From Absidia repens (lineage: Eukaryota > Mucoromycota > Mucoromycetes > Mucorales > Cunninghamellaceae), in NCBI GenBank assembly GCA_002105175.1, contig MCGE01000015.1, forward strand, positions 744,001 through 808,000: DNA of 64,000 bases, in the 5' to 3' direction. Position 1 is the first letter of the stretch; each line of letters starts with the position of its first letter. The translations under genes were made by a program, and so were the position numbers. The notes beneath the pieces were generated by a model. That model was not told the DNA's origin. It saw only the letters and a program-made list of their open reading frames with translations, and searched no databases. This document shows positions 40,150 to 53,900 of the stretch, piece after piece.

Positions 40150-43100
40150 CTAAACTATTTGCTGACTTGAGCGACGACTACGGAAACTTGCCATGGTACG
40201 GATAGTGGGATGCATGCGGAGACCTTGAATGGTAGGGTTCCATCGAATGGGGCGTAATTTGTTGATGATGTGCATACGGAGACAAGCATAGAGAAGAATC
40301 AGCCAGCCAAATCCAAATGGAATCAACCACCAGAGAGGCAAGGAATGATATTCAGTACCGAACGCAATATTGAAAGGTGGGCAATACACAATCAGCACAC
40401 CTAAGCAAGCACCACCGAAAATACCGAAGAAGGTGTACTTGTTGGAGAAAGCGTATCTTCCGAATGGAATGGTGTATTTTGTCTTGACAGCAAACAAGTT
40501 GAACATCTGCATAATCATCACGCCAAAGTACACCATGGATTGAGCTTGGGCAAGAGCGGTATGTTGTTGTTCTGCGTTCAATGTATAACCACGTGCCGTG
40601 ACAAAGTCTTGAGCAAACAAGGGGCCATTGCTAAAGTAGTACGTAGGACTGGAGGCACCATGCTGTAAGGCAACAATATCCACCGGATCCAAATGGTGGT
40701 ACCACATCACCACAAAGTAAGTCACCATCACTCCAATGGCTTCAATAATACCCACTTCCAAGTACGCCCATGAGAGGAGTGGCAGATCCACCAATATTTC
40801 GTTATCCGTCTTTTCAAACTTTTCAGACCAAAAGGCGCTTGTGAAAAGGGAATGCGTTGTGTTTCGGAGTCGGCGAATGAACGATGGGCGAATAAGTGCC
40901 CCTTCACTGTCATGTTGTTCATATTGCTGTAGGCGGCTCCTTATGCGTCGATAACGTTCCGCAGATTCAGGCGTCACAGGTTTTCGAGGTTGCTGTAGCA
41001 TCAATCCTTCAGGTGTTTCAGGTAAATCCCATGCAAAAGAAAGCGCCATAAATAATTCAAAGCCAAGATCAATCACCAAAATAAGAATGGCAGAGAGGGG
41101 TAAACCTATTTTTTTTTTTGGAGGGGAGGGGGAGGAGGAAAGCGTTAAAAATCATACATGATATATTGTTTGTTATTTATTTTCTTACCAAGAGGCACCA
41201 CAATATAAAGCAAGCACGGTATAACTTCAGGCATAGAATGAGTGATAGTGTACGCAATAGACTTTTTGAGATTGGTAAAGATAAGGCGCCCTTCTTCAAT
41301 ACCATGGACAACAGACGCAAAATTATCATCCAAGAGAACCATAGCAGCAGCATCCTTCGACACATCAGAGCCAGATATATTCATAGCAATCCCCAAATCC
41401 GCCTTCTTGAGCGCAGGCGCATCATTGACACCATCTCCAGTCACACCTACAATATGACCCAAAGACTGAGCACGCTTGACGATATCGAGTTTGTGTTTTG
41501 GTGAGGTTCTGGCAAAAATGATTTCGTCCTTAGAGAAGATCGCATCCCATTCAGCATCAGTGAGAGAGTCAATATGGTCACCATGGATAACAATCGCATT
41601 GTATTCGTGTTCATTCACTGTATCCTTTCCAGTCCGTTTTGCCACCATTTCCTTCGTTTCACCAAGCATCAAGTTGATCTTGCGTCCAATCGCCTCGGCC
41701 GTCAATGGGTGGTCGCCTGTCACCATCATCACCTTAATACCAGCCCGTCTACATTTCCCAATAGCTTCACGCACACCATGCTTTGGGGGGTCTTCCAGAG
41801 ACGCCAAGCCAACAAAACACAGGTTGTCCATAGGGCAGTTCGCCTTTTCAAATACAGAGTCAGAGGGATAAGTGTCACGAGGGAGCAAGCATTGAGCAAA
41901 GGCAAGCACACGGTTCCCTTGTCCAGCCATGGACTGATAGGCTTCTTGAAAAGCAAGATGATGTTCTTGATTGAGGGGAAGACGGTCACCATCCTTTTCG
42001 GTCAATATCGTCGTACAGAGCTTGAGTACACGTTCAGGAGCGCCTTTCACATACAACGTCAAATCGCCATTGGAGTGGGCCTTGCGATGAATAGAGACAG
42101 CATACTTGTTTTCAGAGTTGAAGGGGATTTCAAAGACTTTCGGATATCTGCTGGCCAATTCGTCAAATTCAGCATCTTGTGCAGCAAAACGCATTAACCC
42201 AGTTTCAGTAGCATCACCCAAAATTTGTCGTTCCGCCACAGGCACATCGGTTCGGTCAAACTTGGCACGCGAGTTTAATGCAGAGATCATGGCGATTTCC
42301 CTAATTCCCACAGTCGTCTTGATACCCTGTTGATCCAAACCAGTCGTATATGTTGTGAGGTTTGTCCACATACCAGTCAAAGTCATTTGATTCTTGGTTA
42401 ATGTACCGGTTTTATCTGTATATCATCATATTCACAAAAAGAATCGAGTGGTGAGAAGGACAATACAAAACGGGAAGAATTTCCATATATATAGTTGTTG
42501 TTTTTTTTTTTTACCTGTAGCAAGGAGAGTAATGGCACCTAATGTTTCCACACCTTGAAGATCTTTCACCAATACATTGCGATTAGCCATACGCTTTGCA
42601 GCAATACTAAGCAGGATAGTCACAGTCATTGGCACACCTTGAGGAACCCAACCGACCCAAACAGAGATGGCAAAGTTGATCGTTAAAGAGACATTGTTGT
42701 TGTTCACAGGTAAACCAATACCAAAAAAGATAACAGCAGTGGTGAAAGCAATAGTAGCAATAATTTTGACAAAGTTGTTAATCTATAATGACATTTTGTA
42801 GGAAAAAACGAAAAGGTTAGAAGGGGTCCAAAGATTAAATAAAAAAAAGCGGAGTTGCAACCTTACTTCGACAGATAATGGAGAGGCATCTTTGTGTTCA
42901 TCAACAAGGCCTGCAATTTGCCCAAGCACAGTTTCATCACCTGAACGAACGACAATACCATAGGCTTCACCGTCAACGCATAAAGTACCACTATATGCCA
43001 TGTTTTCTGCCTCCAATGGATTCTTTTGCGTGTTGTGGTTCCCTCTTACTTGAGGATCGCTTTCTCCAGTCAAACTACTATTATCGACCTAATTAAAAAA

Positions 43101-43978
43101 AAAAAAAAAAGAGAGAAAATAAGCATCTCATGTGAAAGCAAACACCCCCCCCAAAAAAAAATTGTCGTCATTCCTTCGTTCCTTGTATACGTACCTTGAT
43201 TTCACCAGCAAAGAGGTAAACATCAGCAGGGACTTTGTCACCCATTGAAACCAGTACCACGTCGCCCACCACCAACTGAGAAGCGTCAATCTGTACCATT
43301 TTCCCTTCACGTATACAGGTAGATTGACTTGCCAGCATGCTCATAAACTGTTCCAACATGTTACTTGATTTGTATTCTTGATAAAATTCAATAAATGCGT
43401 TCAACAAAGCAACACCAATATAAATAGCACCAAGATAAGTCTATTCCGTCACAAAAATTCAACGTGTTAGTTGACCTTGTACTTTTTTTCTTTTTGCGTA
43501 GAAACTTACATTCGCGAAGTTCGCTTTGAAATCAATCGCCAATAAGATATAGTTCAATACACCAGCAAATACCAAAAGAATGTTGAAGAGGTTCATCAGG
43601 CAATCAAAGTACTTGAGAATAGGATGCCTTTTTTTCGGAGGAGACAATACATTTGGACCATGTTCAGACAAAAGAGCAGCGACTTCAGTTGAAGTTAGAC
43701 CTTGCGAACTTGCAGGTTTGGCGACACTGATTCGGGTTCCATACTTGGCAGCACACTCATCGTGAGATAAAAGATGCTCCGTCTAATACATATAATAATA
43801 TTGAGTCAATATTTACACCTACCATATACCATTTGTCACTTACAAGATCGACATTCTTCTTTCTTGTCGTTTCACTTTCAATGACAAATTCTTCTTTTTC
43901 ATGAATAATTGTTTCTTCAGTAGTGGCCAACACGCGGGTAGGCCTCACGACATCAGCAAACTGAATCTTATTATCCAT
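40150..43978 (-). CDS. P-type cation ATPase, Na,K-ATPase-like (type IIC/ACU group)
   Basis: Seven minus-strand exons give 1108 residues: 43844-43978, 43510-43782, 43195-43440, 42867-43088, 42515-42782, 41189-42415, 40150-41105. All P-type landmarks are intact: LTGESDPQ, DKTGT with the phosphorylated Asp about residue 382, KGAPE, MVTGDHPLTA and TGDGVNDAPALKKAD. The cation-ATPase N domain is at residues 50-120 and the C-terminal six-helix block in the last exon. The closest general resemblance is to Na,K-ATPase-like pumps of fungi and animals. The ion site differs: WVPQG replaces the usual VPEG in helix 4 (Q about 340), helix 5 has HSMPE, and helix 6 has DLGFE (D803, E807) instead of DLGTD. It should move alkali cations at a membrane using ATP, but ion and direction cannot be told. 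Confidence 0.9.
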
Positions 43979-46107
43979 CAAAAAAACCAAAAAAAAAAAA
44001 ATATAAAATAAAAAAAGTAAAGAAAAAAAAAAGAAACAAAGAAAAAATTGGAGAAAAAGAATTGTATTTAACCCTCTTCCAAAAAAAAAAAAAAAAAGAT
44101 CGTCGCCTTCAGAGGTGAACTTACCCGCCGATCAAGAAATGGCCCAAAAAAGGAAACTACGAGACACCTGCTACTTTATTTCCCACTCGATCATGTAGTA
44201 ATTCCCAAAAACGTGGATGAAGTCATAGTTTATTACATATCATCAGGAAATAAATTCAAGTTCAAACATATCAAAAATCCCTCACTTCTTCATCAGTTAA
44301 CCAATAGCTAATACGCCTCTTGGTTATTCTGATCTGTGTCACCTACTAAATTGGAAATCGACTTTTTTTTTTTTGTGTGTGTATTTTTCGATCCGCCAAC
44401 TACCAGATAAATATGTACACAGTAAAGACATCAATCTTGGACTAAAATAAATGAGAGGCGTGTATGTATGTATCATACATTACATTACAGTACAGTAAAG
44501 TGCAATTTATCATTCTCATCGGAAGGTCTCAAAAAAGGAAGAAGTCATAAACGCAGGGAGAAAGTTACTTTATATTTTATCACTGGGCGATTTTCTTATG
44601 ATGCGATAAAGAAAACTAGGCTTTGAAATAGTATAATATAATACTACCCTCCCCTAGTGTAATTTTCATGGGGTGAGCTATTTTTGCGTTCTTAGGGATT
44701 ATGAATTTACTGAATGCTGTCCGTTTCATCTTTTTTTTTTTTTTTTTTTTTTTTTTTGGTGGTGGATCTCGCCAACCTCAAAAATGTACCTTGCCATCGG
44801 AGTTTTACGATTCTCTTTGGCTAAATAAGAAATAAAAAATCCTCATCATTTTTTTAATAGGATGACTTTGATTACTGTTTTATGGCTGGGCTAAATCAAA
44901 AGTAGCGATCAAAGATTCTCCTTTCGCAGCTTTTTTTGTTTCAATTTTTGGGAAGTCATTGCTTATCAACTTCAAATTGTCATGTGGTAAAATTTTGAGT
45001 TATGAATATAAACAAACTGACGACAGTGCTAGGTCATATACATTTTTTTTTTTTTTTTTGTGGGAAATCTAAGGTTTTAAATGATAGGCAAAATCAAAAA
45101 ATCAAAAAAATCAAAAGCAACTGCGATAAACAGTTTGGTGTTGCTTGTTAGGCCATCACGTCAATAGAGAAATATAAAATGAACGACATTTCTCAAGTTG
45201 ATTTTTTATCTTACAATACATAAAAGAGTTAATCCATCAGGTTGTATTTCACTGTATCATAAGTGATACACATAATATTGCTTAACATTGTAACTGATTT
45301 TAATACAGTAAGCTCAAAATCTCCTCGTGACAGAGTAAAGCTATATGGTGTCAATAAGCGATCAAACCAAAATTCCACTGCACACTTCACATCACATCAC
45401 GCCAAAATTACAGAATAATTGTATGTGCCTTTTTTTTTTTATCGAAAGAAATATTTTATAACAGTGAAGATAATAAAAATGAGGACCATGATATTACATT
45501 GAAGAGGACTATGTCTAAACTATATCATATCTATACGAAAGTGAGTTTCTTGATGCGACGCTGGATTCAACATCTTCTGGAAGCAAGTGATTATTCCAGC
45601 ATTGGTAATAAGGGGTAACCATAAGTAAGTACTTACAATTATTTCATCACCAGCAAGCAATACATGGTTGTTCACTATTTCTAGTAATTGCTTTCTAAAG
45701 GCAGCTTGGTTTTTCCACCCATTCAGTTGAACCATGATTTGAGAGTATTAATGGTTAAGGATCTTTCAGTAGGGTATAGCAGTGTAATTTTATCAGGTAC
45801 GCTCTTTGGGTGTATTGAAGTGATGGATCGTCAAAAAAAAAGAACATAATGTAAAATGGAACTTTAAATTCTATTGGCTAAACAACGAAGAAAATAGCGG
45901 GGTTCAAATGTATATTTTGGCAAATGACTTTTCCCATTTTACATTTTTTTTCCTTTCACCTTTTATCGTCGTTCGCCTGCTCTCATTTTCCTTTTTTCTT
46001 TTTTTGATATTTACATACCCATTCTGTTTTTTTTTTGTCTTTTTTTTTTTTTTTTTTTTTTTTCAATACTTTTTTATTTACTATAACATAATTCTTTTTC
46101 TGGTGCT
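43979..46107. other. Divergent intergenic region between the P-type ATPase and RALGAPA
   Basis: The A-rich leader of the ATPase is at the left (43980-44100). An AT-rich middle follows with T runs at 44732-44757 and 45042-45059. A pyrimidine-rich leader with long T runs (about 46030-46065) precedes the RalGAP start. One weak ORF on the minus strand (45520-45735) is listed separately. Confidence 0.45.
45520..45735 (-). CDS. Short hypothetical ORF, doubtful
   Basis: A 71-codon minus-strand frame. The first 33 residues (MVQLNGWKNQAAFRKQLLEI, then VNNHVLLAGDEII) look protein-like. They end at a perfect donor GTAAGTAC, so this could be a first exon with the rest lost or further left. No family was recognised. 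No convincing second exon was found, only a candidate acceptor CTTCCAG near 45573. It may be a gene fragment. Confidence 0.2.
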   Translation of the reverse strand: MVQLNGWKNQAAFRKQLLEIVNNHVLLAGDEIIVSTYLWLPLITNAGIITCFQKMLNPASHQETHFRIDMI

Positions 46108-47879
46108 ATGCGGAAAGCAAGTTCCGTAATGAAGAAGACATTCTCACCTTCCTCCGCTACTTCAGGAGCTATTGGGACGCCTCCTCCTGCGGCGACATCA
46201 ACGACAAAAAACCCCACGCTCAATGCCAATGATAATCAGTCTATGAATGATTCACCTCTACCTCCGGTGCCTTCTTTTCCAGCTACAACAACAACAGCAA
46301 CGCCAACACCAGCACTAGCATCTCACGCACCTAGCTCAGAAACCGCTGACTTTTTGCAAGCAACCAATGCACAAGGTCCTTCAGTATCAAGTTTGAACGA
46401 CGATGCCATCCTTCCTTCTACTTCCACTTTCACGCTCAACAAAGAAGACCGTCCTGAAAAACTGAAAAAGAAGACAAAAAATTTTATGGATGAAAAGCAA
46501 AAGGTCAAGTCCAGGGTGCAAAGTTTATGGAGCTATATCGGTAAAACATGAAATGAAAATAATTAGCTGAAAAAAACACGTCCTCCTGACTCGATCTATA
46601 TCTTCTTTACTTTGTAGATGCTACGAATACCTTTGACCAGTCGCGATTCTTTCAAGAAAATGCAGAGCAAGTCTTTCATGTAGTGTTTGAAACTTGTATG
46701 CATCAGATTGAAAAGATTAAACGTAAGAAATCAATGAGGATGAAAAAAGTGTCGTGTTATTCGACAAATATTAACCTACTTCTTTATTTTACACACTTAG
46801 AACGAAATGAACGTCCTCAAACTTGGCATTCTAAAGAACTAGTATCCCTCCAAAAAACGTTACTGCTGCTGCGAAAGATCTTCCTCTTTGTCCCAGAGCT
46901 CATGCGCAATGGATGGCAGCGCAAAAATATTGGTAAGGAGTCCGCAAATGATAATAGTAATAATAACAATACTATGTTGACTTGACTAACCTTCTCCTTT
47001 ATTTTTGTTATAGCCAAAATACTCTCACACATACTGGATCACGGAAACCATATTCGATTACGATCTTTGGGCTTTCATTTGTTACTATTATGGCTCAATG
47101 ACCAAGTTGTGGAATATCCTGAATGTATGAGCCTATTCACCAATGCAATTTCCTTGGATCTTTTTATTATGGATGATATCACTGCAATGGCTTCACCAAA
47201 TGCCCAACTGGAATCAGAAACAAGCACATCACATGCTGGTGCAACAGATGATGCAAACGCCAATTTTGGAGGAACCAACAACAACAGCAACACTAGCAGC
47301 AGTGGCGGCAACAAACCACAATCGGGTACCGGGAGTGCCGGTGGTAGTAGTAGCACAGGTGGTAGCGGATTACATTTTGTCAAAAAACTTGGTGAACGCC
47401 ATTCGGAAAGGCTAGTTGGCTATGGACTGATACGCAACGAACGGATTAAAAAGGCGCCTGTGCAATTGCAACAAACCATTATATTAGGTAGAATCATTTT
47501 ACTTCCTCGAAATGTATGTCACAGTTTACTCATCTCTTCCATTTTTCTTTTATATTTAGGCGATGAAAATGCACCATTGTACCCAAATCCTTCTATACCT
47601 ACATTCAATGATTCCGTGGTTCTACTCAATATCTTTATCACCAATCTCGTTCGGCTGGCGTATGTTGCTTCCGGATCTCCTCCACCTCCTGACAATTATG
47701 ATTACCCTGACCAATACGAAGCTGATGACGGAATTGCTACTGGTGTTGGTATTGATGCTGCAACCGCAAGTGCCAAATTTTTATTCCGCATCTTCAGGAC
47801 CTACTATCTTACAAAATTCTTGCCTCATGTATCAACATCCTTACAAGATGACAGTAGCTCTTCCAACGATGATTCTACT

Positions 47880-47927
<48 letters not shown>

Positions 47928-50900
47928 AAAGAAACCACTTGCTTTACAATTGATGGGGAAACAACTTGCTGATTCTTTTTGACTTTTTTTTTGATTTATT
48001 AGTTGGATTTCCATCATGTCCTCCGAGCGTTTTGCGTACACTTTTAAGATTTATGATTGGATATTGTCTCGACAACAATCGAAGCTCTCATATCAATTGG
48101 CCGAATCTACCATCATCAGCAAATGCTTCACCTGCAATACCGATTTTAAAGTCCATTGTCCTTTCTTCTCATGAAACTCGGGAAATGCTACACGAAGTCT
48201 TGCGACAATGCGTTGTGCTTCCTACGACCAACACAAACTATCGCGACATCATCCGTGGTGCGGTTCATATTCTCGGTGTTTGGATGCTTGGAAGTGAAGA
48301 TGAACGACCCTCGTTTTTACGGCGAACTGGCAGCGTTCCTACCAGTGCAACTACCACAATGACATCTAATACTATACCAGGCGGGGGAAACAACAACGGG
48401 AATATGATACGATCAAGTAGTTATACATCTCTGACAACAGCATCAAGACTATCGATTCACGACAACACTGCCAATATCACCACCAAAGATAAAGATCAAC
48501 TTTCTTCAATCAATAAAGAAGAGGAATATATCAACACAGCTTCCAGCAGCACTGAAAAGATAATGCCGACATCACCTTCATCTCCACCATTGCAGCCACC
48601 TGCTTTGTCTGCTATAGTAAACAACAACAACAACAACAACAGCTCTAGTATGCTTTCAGTATCAACATCAACGACAGCGGATCACGATTTTGTCGAAGCC
48701 AACGTATTTTTGCGACGCTATTTCCTGATGATCAAGATGATTTTTATAAATGTACCTCAGTCAGCACGATCTCTTCGCGATATACCAGTGGATTCACAAT
48801 GTGATTGGGAAGGATTGGTGGTACTTTACAAGGATGCGGTGAATGTCTATCGATCGATCACTGTTACTCGTGGGGCATTGAAATGGAATGGGAAAGTTGG
48901 TAAGTACCGGAAAAAAAAAAGCGGAAGTGAAGGAGAAGGGAAAGTATTGAAAATACTCATATTATTCTTAATATCATTAGGGAAACCTTGTTGCAATGTC
49001 TACTTGATATCCATGGATGGATGATGGAAACATCCGACCGCTCAACCAGAATTCCTGTTACCACTTTGGCGGATGATTTTGCCGAGTACATCTGTGAAGT
49101 AAGTAACTATATCCATATATCCACTTATCGGACCTTATTTCCTTTACCAACATTTTTTTTACTCTTTTATGCAGACGCTCCTCCATGCATTTGCGCGGGC
49201 ACGCATAGCACATACTGAATTTTGGCAAGACTTGAAGAAAAGGCAAATTTCGGCAATGGGATGGTCAGAAACACTTGATCAATGGGTGAAAATTATGCAC
49301 AAACTGACAAAGGTACTATCCTACAAATTATACAAGGTGGACTATGAATCAAACCGAATTCTTGCGGGAATAGACAAGCCTGGACCAGTGCAGAATCGAT
49401 TATCAGCTCATCTTTCCGGTGGTGGACCGGGTACGACTATGACTGGACGAAAAATGCGATCACGGCACCTTAGCATTCAAGATGAACAACGTGGTAATGC
49501 TGGTATTAGAACACCCAATGCAAGTCGTCCAATCTCAATTACTGGGGCGGTGGTGCTGGTGTTGGAAGTAATAGCGAAGGCCAGCTTATGGACTTGACAG
49601 TGAATCAACGTGACCAGCCTTTTGACTCTGATCGTATCATGGTTGATCTTAGTGATGGGTTCCCTCTTCCTCCAGGCGTGGAAATACCGACAACAACAGT
49701 GTCCACATCCTATTCACCATCATCTACGGCTGCAGCGGCTGGCGGTGGAAAACATAGCATTCGAAGTGATTTTGGCGGTGGTAGCGGAAGAGGTGACGGT
49801 ATTGGTGGTGGTGGCTCAAATTCATTATTGGACAAAGCGAAAGGTGTTGATCGACGGTCTGGAACTGGTTTAGCTGTGGAATCTATTGACGAAGATAAGG
49901 CGACTCCATCGTCTGGTGCATCATTGACTGGAAGCCATAGCACAAGTAGAAAGTTTGGAATCAAGAATATCATACCGACGGCCACTTTCTCCTCAACGCA
50001 ATCGTCTGCTACGTCGTCATCCATACCAGATAGCAAAGATGATCACAACAAACTTGGTGGTAATGGATCAGCAAGTGCGGGTGATATCCAGCAACAACAG
50101 CAACAAAGTCAAATCGGTGGTGCCAGTGGTGGAAGCTATGGATCTACTACATCTTCTCTGGGATCTAGACGCGGGAAACGAACTGTCAGCATTCACCAAT
50201 TAGATCACCTCTTCCAAGAATCCGGTAGCAAGTTATTAAATTTTGTCCATCAAACAACATCCTCCTCTTCGGCTTCCGGTTCACAAGCACTGATGGCAAA
50301 AGCACCCATGGGTACTGGCGAAATGATCTCAACTGGTGGCCACGACGGATCATCATCACAGTCTTACAGCAGCATCAACCATCCTTCATTAGATGTCAAC
50401 GTTATACAGCCTTCAACATCAAAATGTCTTCAGGGAATTTGCTTGTCAAAGACGACGATAGAGGAAGAAATATAATCGACTGGGATCGACGAAGCAATGC
50501 TAGCTCAACATTCACTGTCTCGAGCAAGGTAAGAAATGAAAATAAAGTGGGGAAGAAGGGCGTGGAAAGAGTTATGTATTATAATGATTAAACTAACACA
50601 ATGCATCTATTCAGTCAAATCGCACATCAGCATCCACTATTTTGGCGCCAAGTGAAATGGTCACCATGAAAACGACACCTGCCAATGTGAATGATAAACT
50701 TCCGCTGGATCTCGGTACTTTTAGAAGCAATGAATTTCTCAATCTTCAAAATTTACCATTAGATGGTCTTGGGACTCTTTGCTATGGAAGAATATGTTAT
50801 GCTCCGTCGGAAACATTAATGATATACAGGTAATATATAGAAGGCATAATATGAAATACATGAAACGAACGTACTTTTTAACCTCCCCTTTTCTTCAATT

Positions 50901-53900
50901 AAATAGAATCCTCGCAATCATTCTGTGGCAATCAAATGTATAGTGGATATCTGGGATACTTTGGTGTGGGTAAGTAAACTATACATAGCTAATAAGTCAT
51001 TCTTTTCCTTGTGTACTAATCATTTTCTCATTAGATTCGAAGTAATCAACCTTATCGTGGAGTTCCCATACCTGCACTATATGAGATCGCTCCATGGTTC
51101 TTTGAGGCAACTGAACTATCAAGGTAAGATAATAAACGGATTGTGGGTTCATTATCGTCTATTTATCCTGACTTGCGTTATTCGTATTTTATTTTAACTT
51201 TCATTGTTACAATAGCACGTACGACCGGGGACGATCTGCAGCATATGGATGTCTTTGTCGTCTGGTGTGTCGAAGACCTGAAGAACCTCTTCCCGCCAAT
51301 TTTTATGCCCACTTTTATCGATCCATCCTAAAGGTAAAGCTTAAAACAATAATCGAAATAGTTTGGGGGTATTTAACATTTGCTATGTATGTTTCTCTAG
51401 GGACTCTCTTCCGATAACAATATCATCATTCAAGCAATTATCCAAAACTCCGAACGTCTATTCTCTTTCTCGTTGCCTGGTGTACATATCTTGGTTCCGC
51501 CGTTTATTCACGCCATTGAAAGACAGGTAATATAAAAATCTAGTGTATAATGATAGATACCATATCTTACCTTTTCGCGTTTTCAAGTTACTGGATGGAA
51601 ATACGATCAAGGATGTGCCAATCTCTGTGCGTAAAAGCTGCATATCTATTCTGGGCTCTCTGACATCAATATCCAATCACTTTTCCGACGTAAAGATCGA
51701 AATCAAAACTGATCATGGTGATGAAGGAAAAAGCGATGACAAGGAATTCAACTTTGCTGACGTAAGTGGCAACTTTAGTAGGAATGAAATATTATATTGC
51801 TATTGAAAAATGCACTAACGAATGGTTATCTATTAGGTTAAAATTTGGCTCAAAGATTTGTTGATACGCTTGGTGACCACAGGAACGTCAATGTCTCCTT
51901 CTGATGATGATGCTGAAGTGCACTGCATGCTTCTTGGTGCTATTTGTGCTCATGCCCTGGATGAACTACTTTCGTGTAAAGAGTAAGTATTACTGGAATA
52001 TAAGCATATGCATATTGAAAACATTATGTGTGCTCATGTATTACGTTTTTGTAGTCCTCAACGTGACATCATTCATGAATGCATATTGGCTATGGTGAAT
52101 CATTTGTACTGGTGCAATATCAATATTGTTAATACTGTTGCTGACTGTTTGGTACTCGTGGCTCACATTTATCGCGAAAGTTTGGATCCTGGCGGGGTAA
52201 GGAATAATATTGATATTTATGCAAAATTCGGATTGCTTATTCTCTTTTTACAATTATTTTGTCTTAGGTCATTGTTCAAGAGGTGCTCACAAGAATTATT
52301 GATGCTTTGAATGTGCACTTGAAGTTTTATGAAAACAACCAGAAAAGTGGTCGTGGTAAGGATAGCAGAAAGGCAAGACTAGGCATGCGTGAAAATATGT
52401 CTCACATCCCAAATTATAGGTCTGATCATTTCCAAACTCTTCAGTTGTTTATTGGAATGGCTGATGACAATCGAACCTGAAATTCTTACCGACACTGAAC
52501 TATGTCAACTTGTTTTTGATGTGATTGAATACGCTATACATGTCTCAACTGTAAGTCGAACAAGAGGGGAAAAAGTGACGTCTTACTCATACTCTGTCCC
52601 TTTCTGTTCTCATATTAATGCCATATATTAGGGTGGATCTGACAAGGTGCTACCTCATCCTCCTGTTATTCGAAGCACAAGCCGATCTAAGAAAAAGGAA
52701 ATACCATTCAAATTCAAGCTACTGACTGAAAAACGTCCGCAAGTACATCATGATAATTCTCAAATATTGACTGGCTCTGACTCGACTGAAAGCAATCAAG
52801 ACTTTGTTAAGGTAAAAGCATTATTATATATTCATATGAATATACGTCATTCACACTTCTCTATCGATTTTAGGAAGCTGCTGAGGCTGTTCTGTTCCAT
52901 CTATTACACCATTTCAACAACTTCGCACCACCATACGGACCGGCAACCATCCATAGTACAATCGTCGGTCCTGGCGTCGCTCCATCTACGATTGATGAAA
53001 AAAATGACACCGAATGTCGACAATACCAATATTTCTCTTTCAATGATACCACGATCATCGCTTTCCTAGAACTACCAGCAACCGATACCAAACCTGCAGA
53101 AAGTCGGATGATATTGCGTGACTTGACTGGTCGATATGTCTGGGATGCTCACTTGGAATCGCCTTCTTCGGATCAACAGGACAAAACATCGCCTATCACC
53201 CCACCTATTTTGAAAAAAGGCTTCGATACCGTCAACCAAATTGGCGACAGGGAACAAGGCTACGCACTACGGTCGTCGATTTCTGTTCAAAAGGATACTT
53301 CTTCACCACAGCAATTGTAAGTTTACGGCCGGAGCTTTTACATCATACATGCTTACTGATTATTATTATTTTTATACATACTATATATAGAAGCTCAAGC
53401 TCGTCAAGTAGCTTCCCGTCTTCACCTGATACCTTGAATAGTCTGTTACAAGAGTAAGTCAGAGCTGCTAAAAGAAAAAACCGTTATTCATAATGACAAA
53501 CTAACGTGTTATATATTTTTTCTGTATATAGAATTGGTGAGGAACATCCTGATTGCTTGATATCGTCCTCCGTACCTTTAAACGCATCTGTGCCTCTATC
53601 CTCATTGCAAGTCGGAATGCTCGGTAGACTTGGCGAACAGCTAAATGACTATTTGGCCAATGAATCTAACAACAATTCACAAAAGGAATCGGACCCGTAA
53701 GTACTTGATATATACAATATACCAATCGGATCAACTTTTGACTAATATTTTTTTATGGAATTTCTGTGTATGTAGACGTCTTTGGTATTCAAAATTGAAC
53801 TTGCTGCGTAGAAAGGGTGACCAAGCTATCCATTCAAACGAAACCACACATGCCATGACAACTGCCAACTTCTCTCTACGGAAAGATTTCTCGCCTGCAT

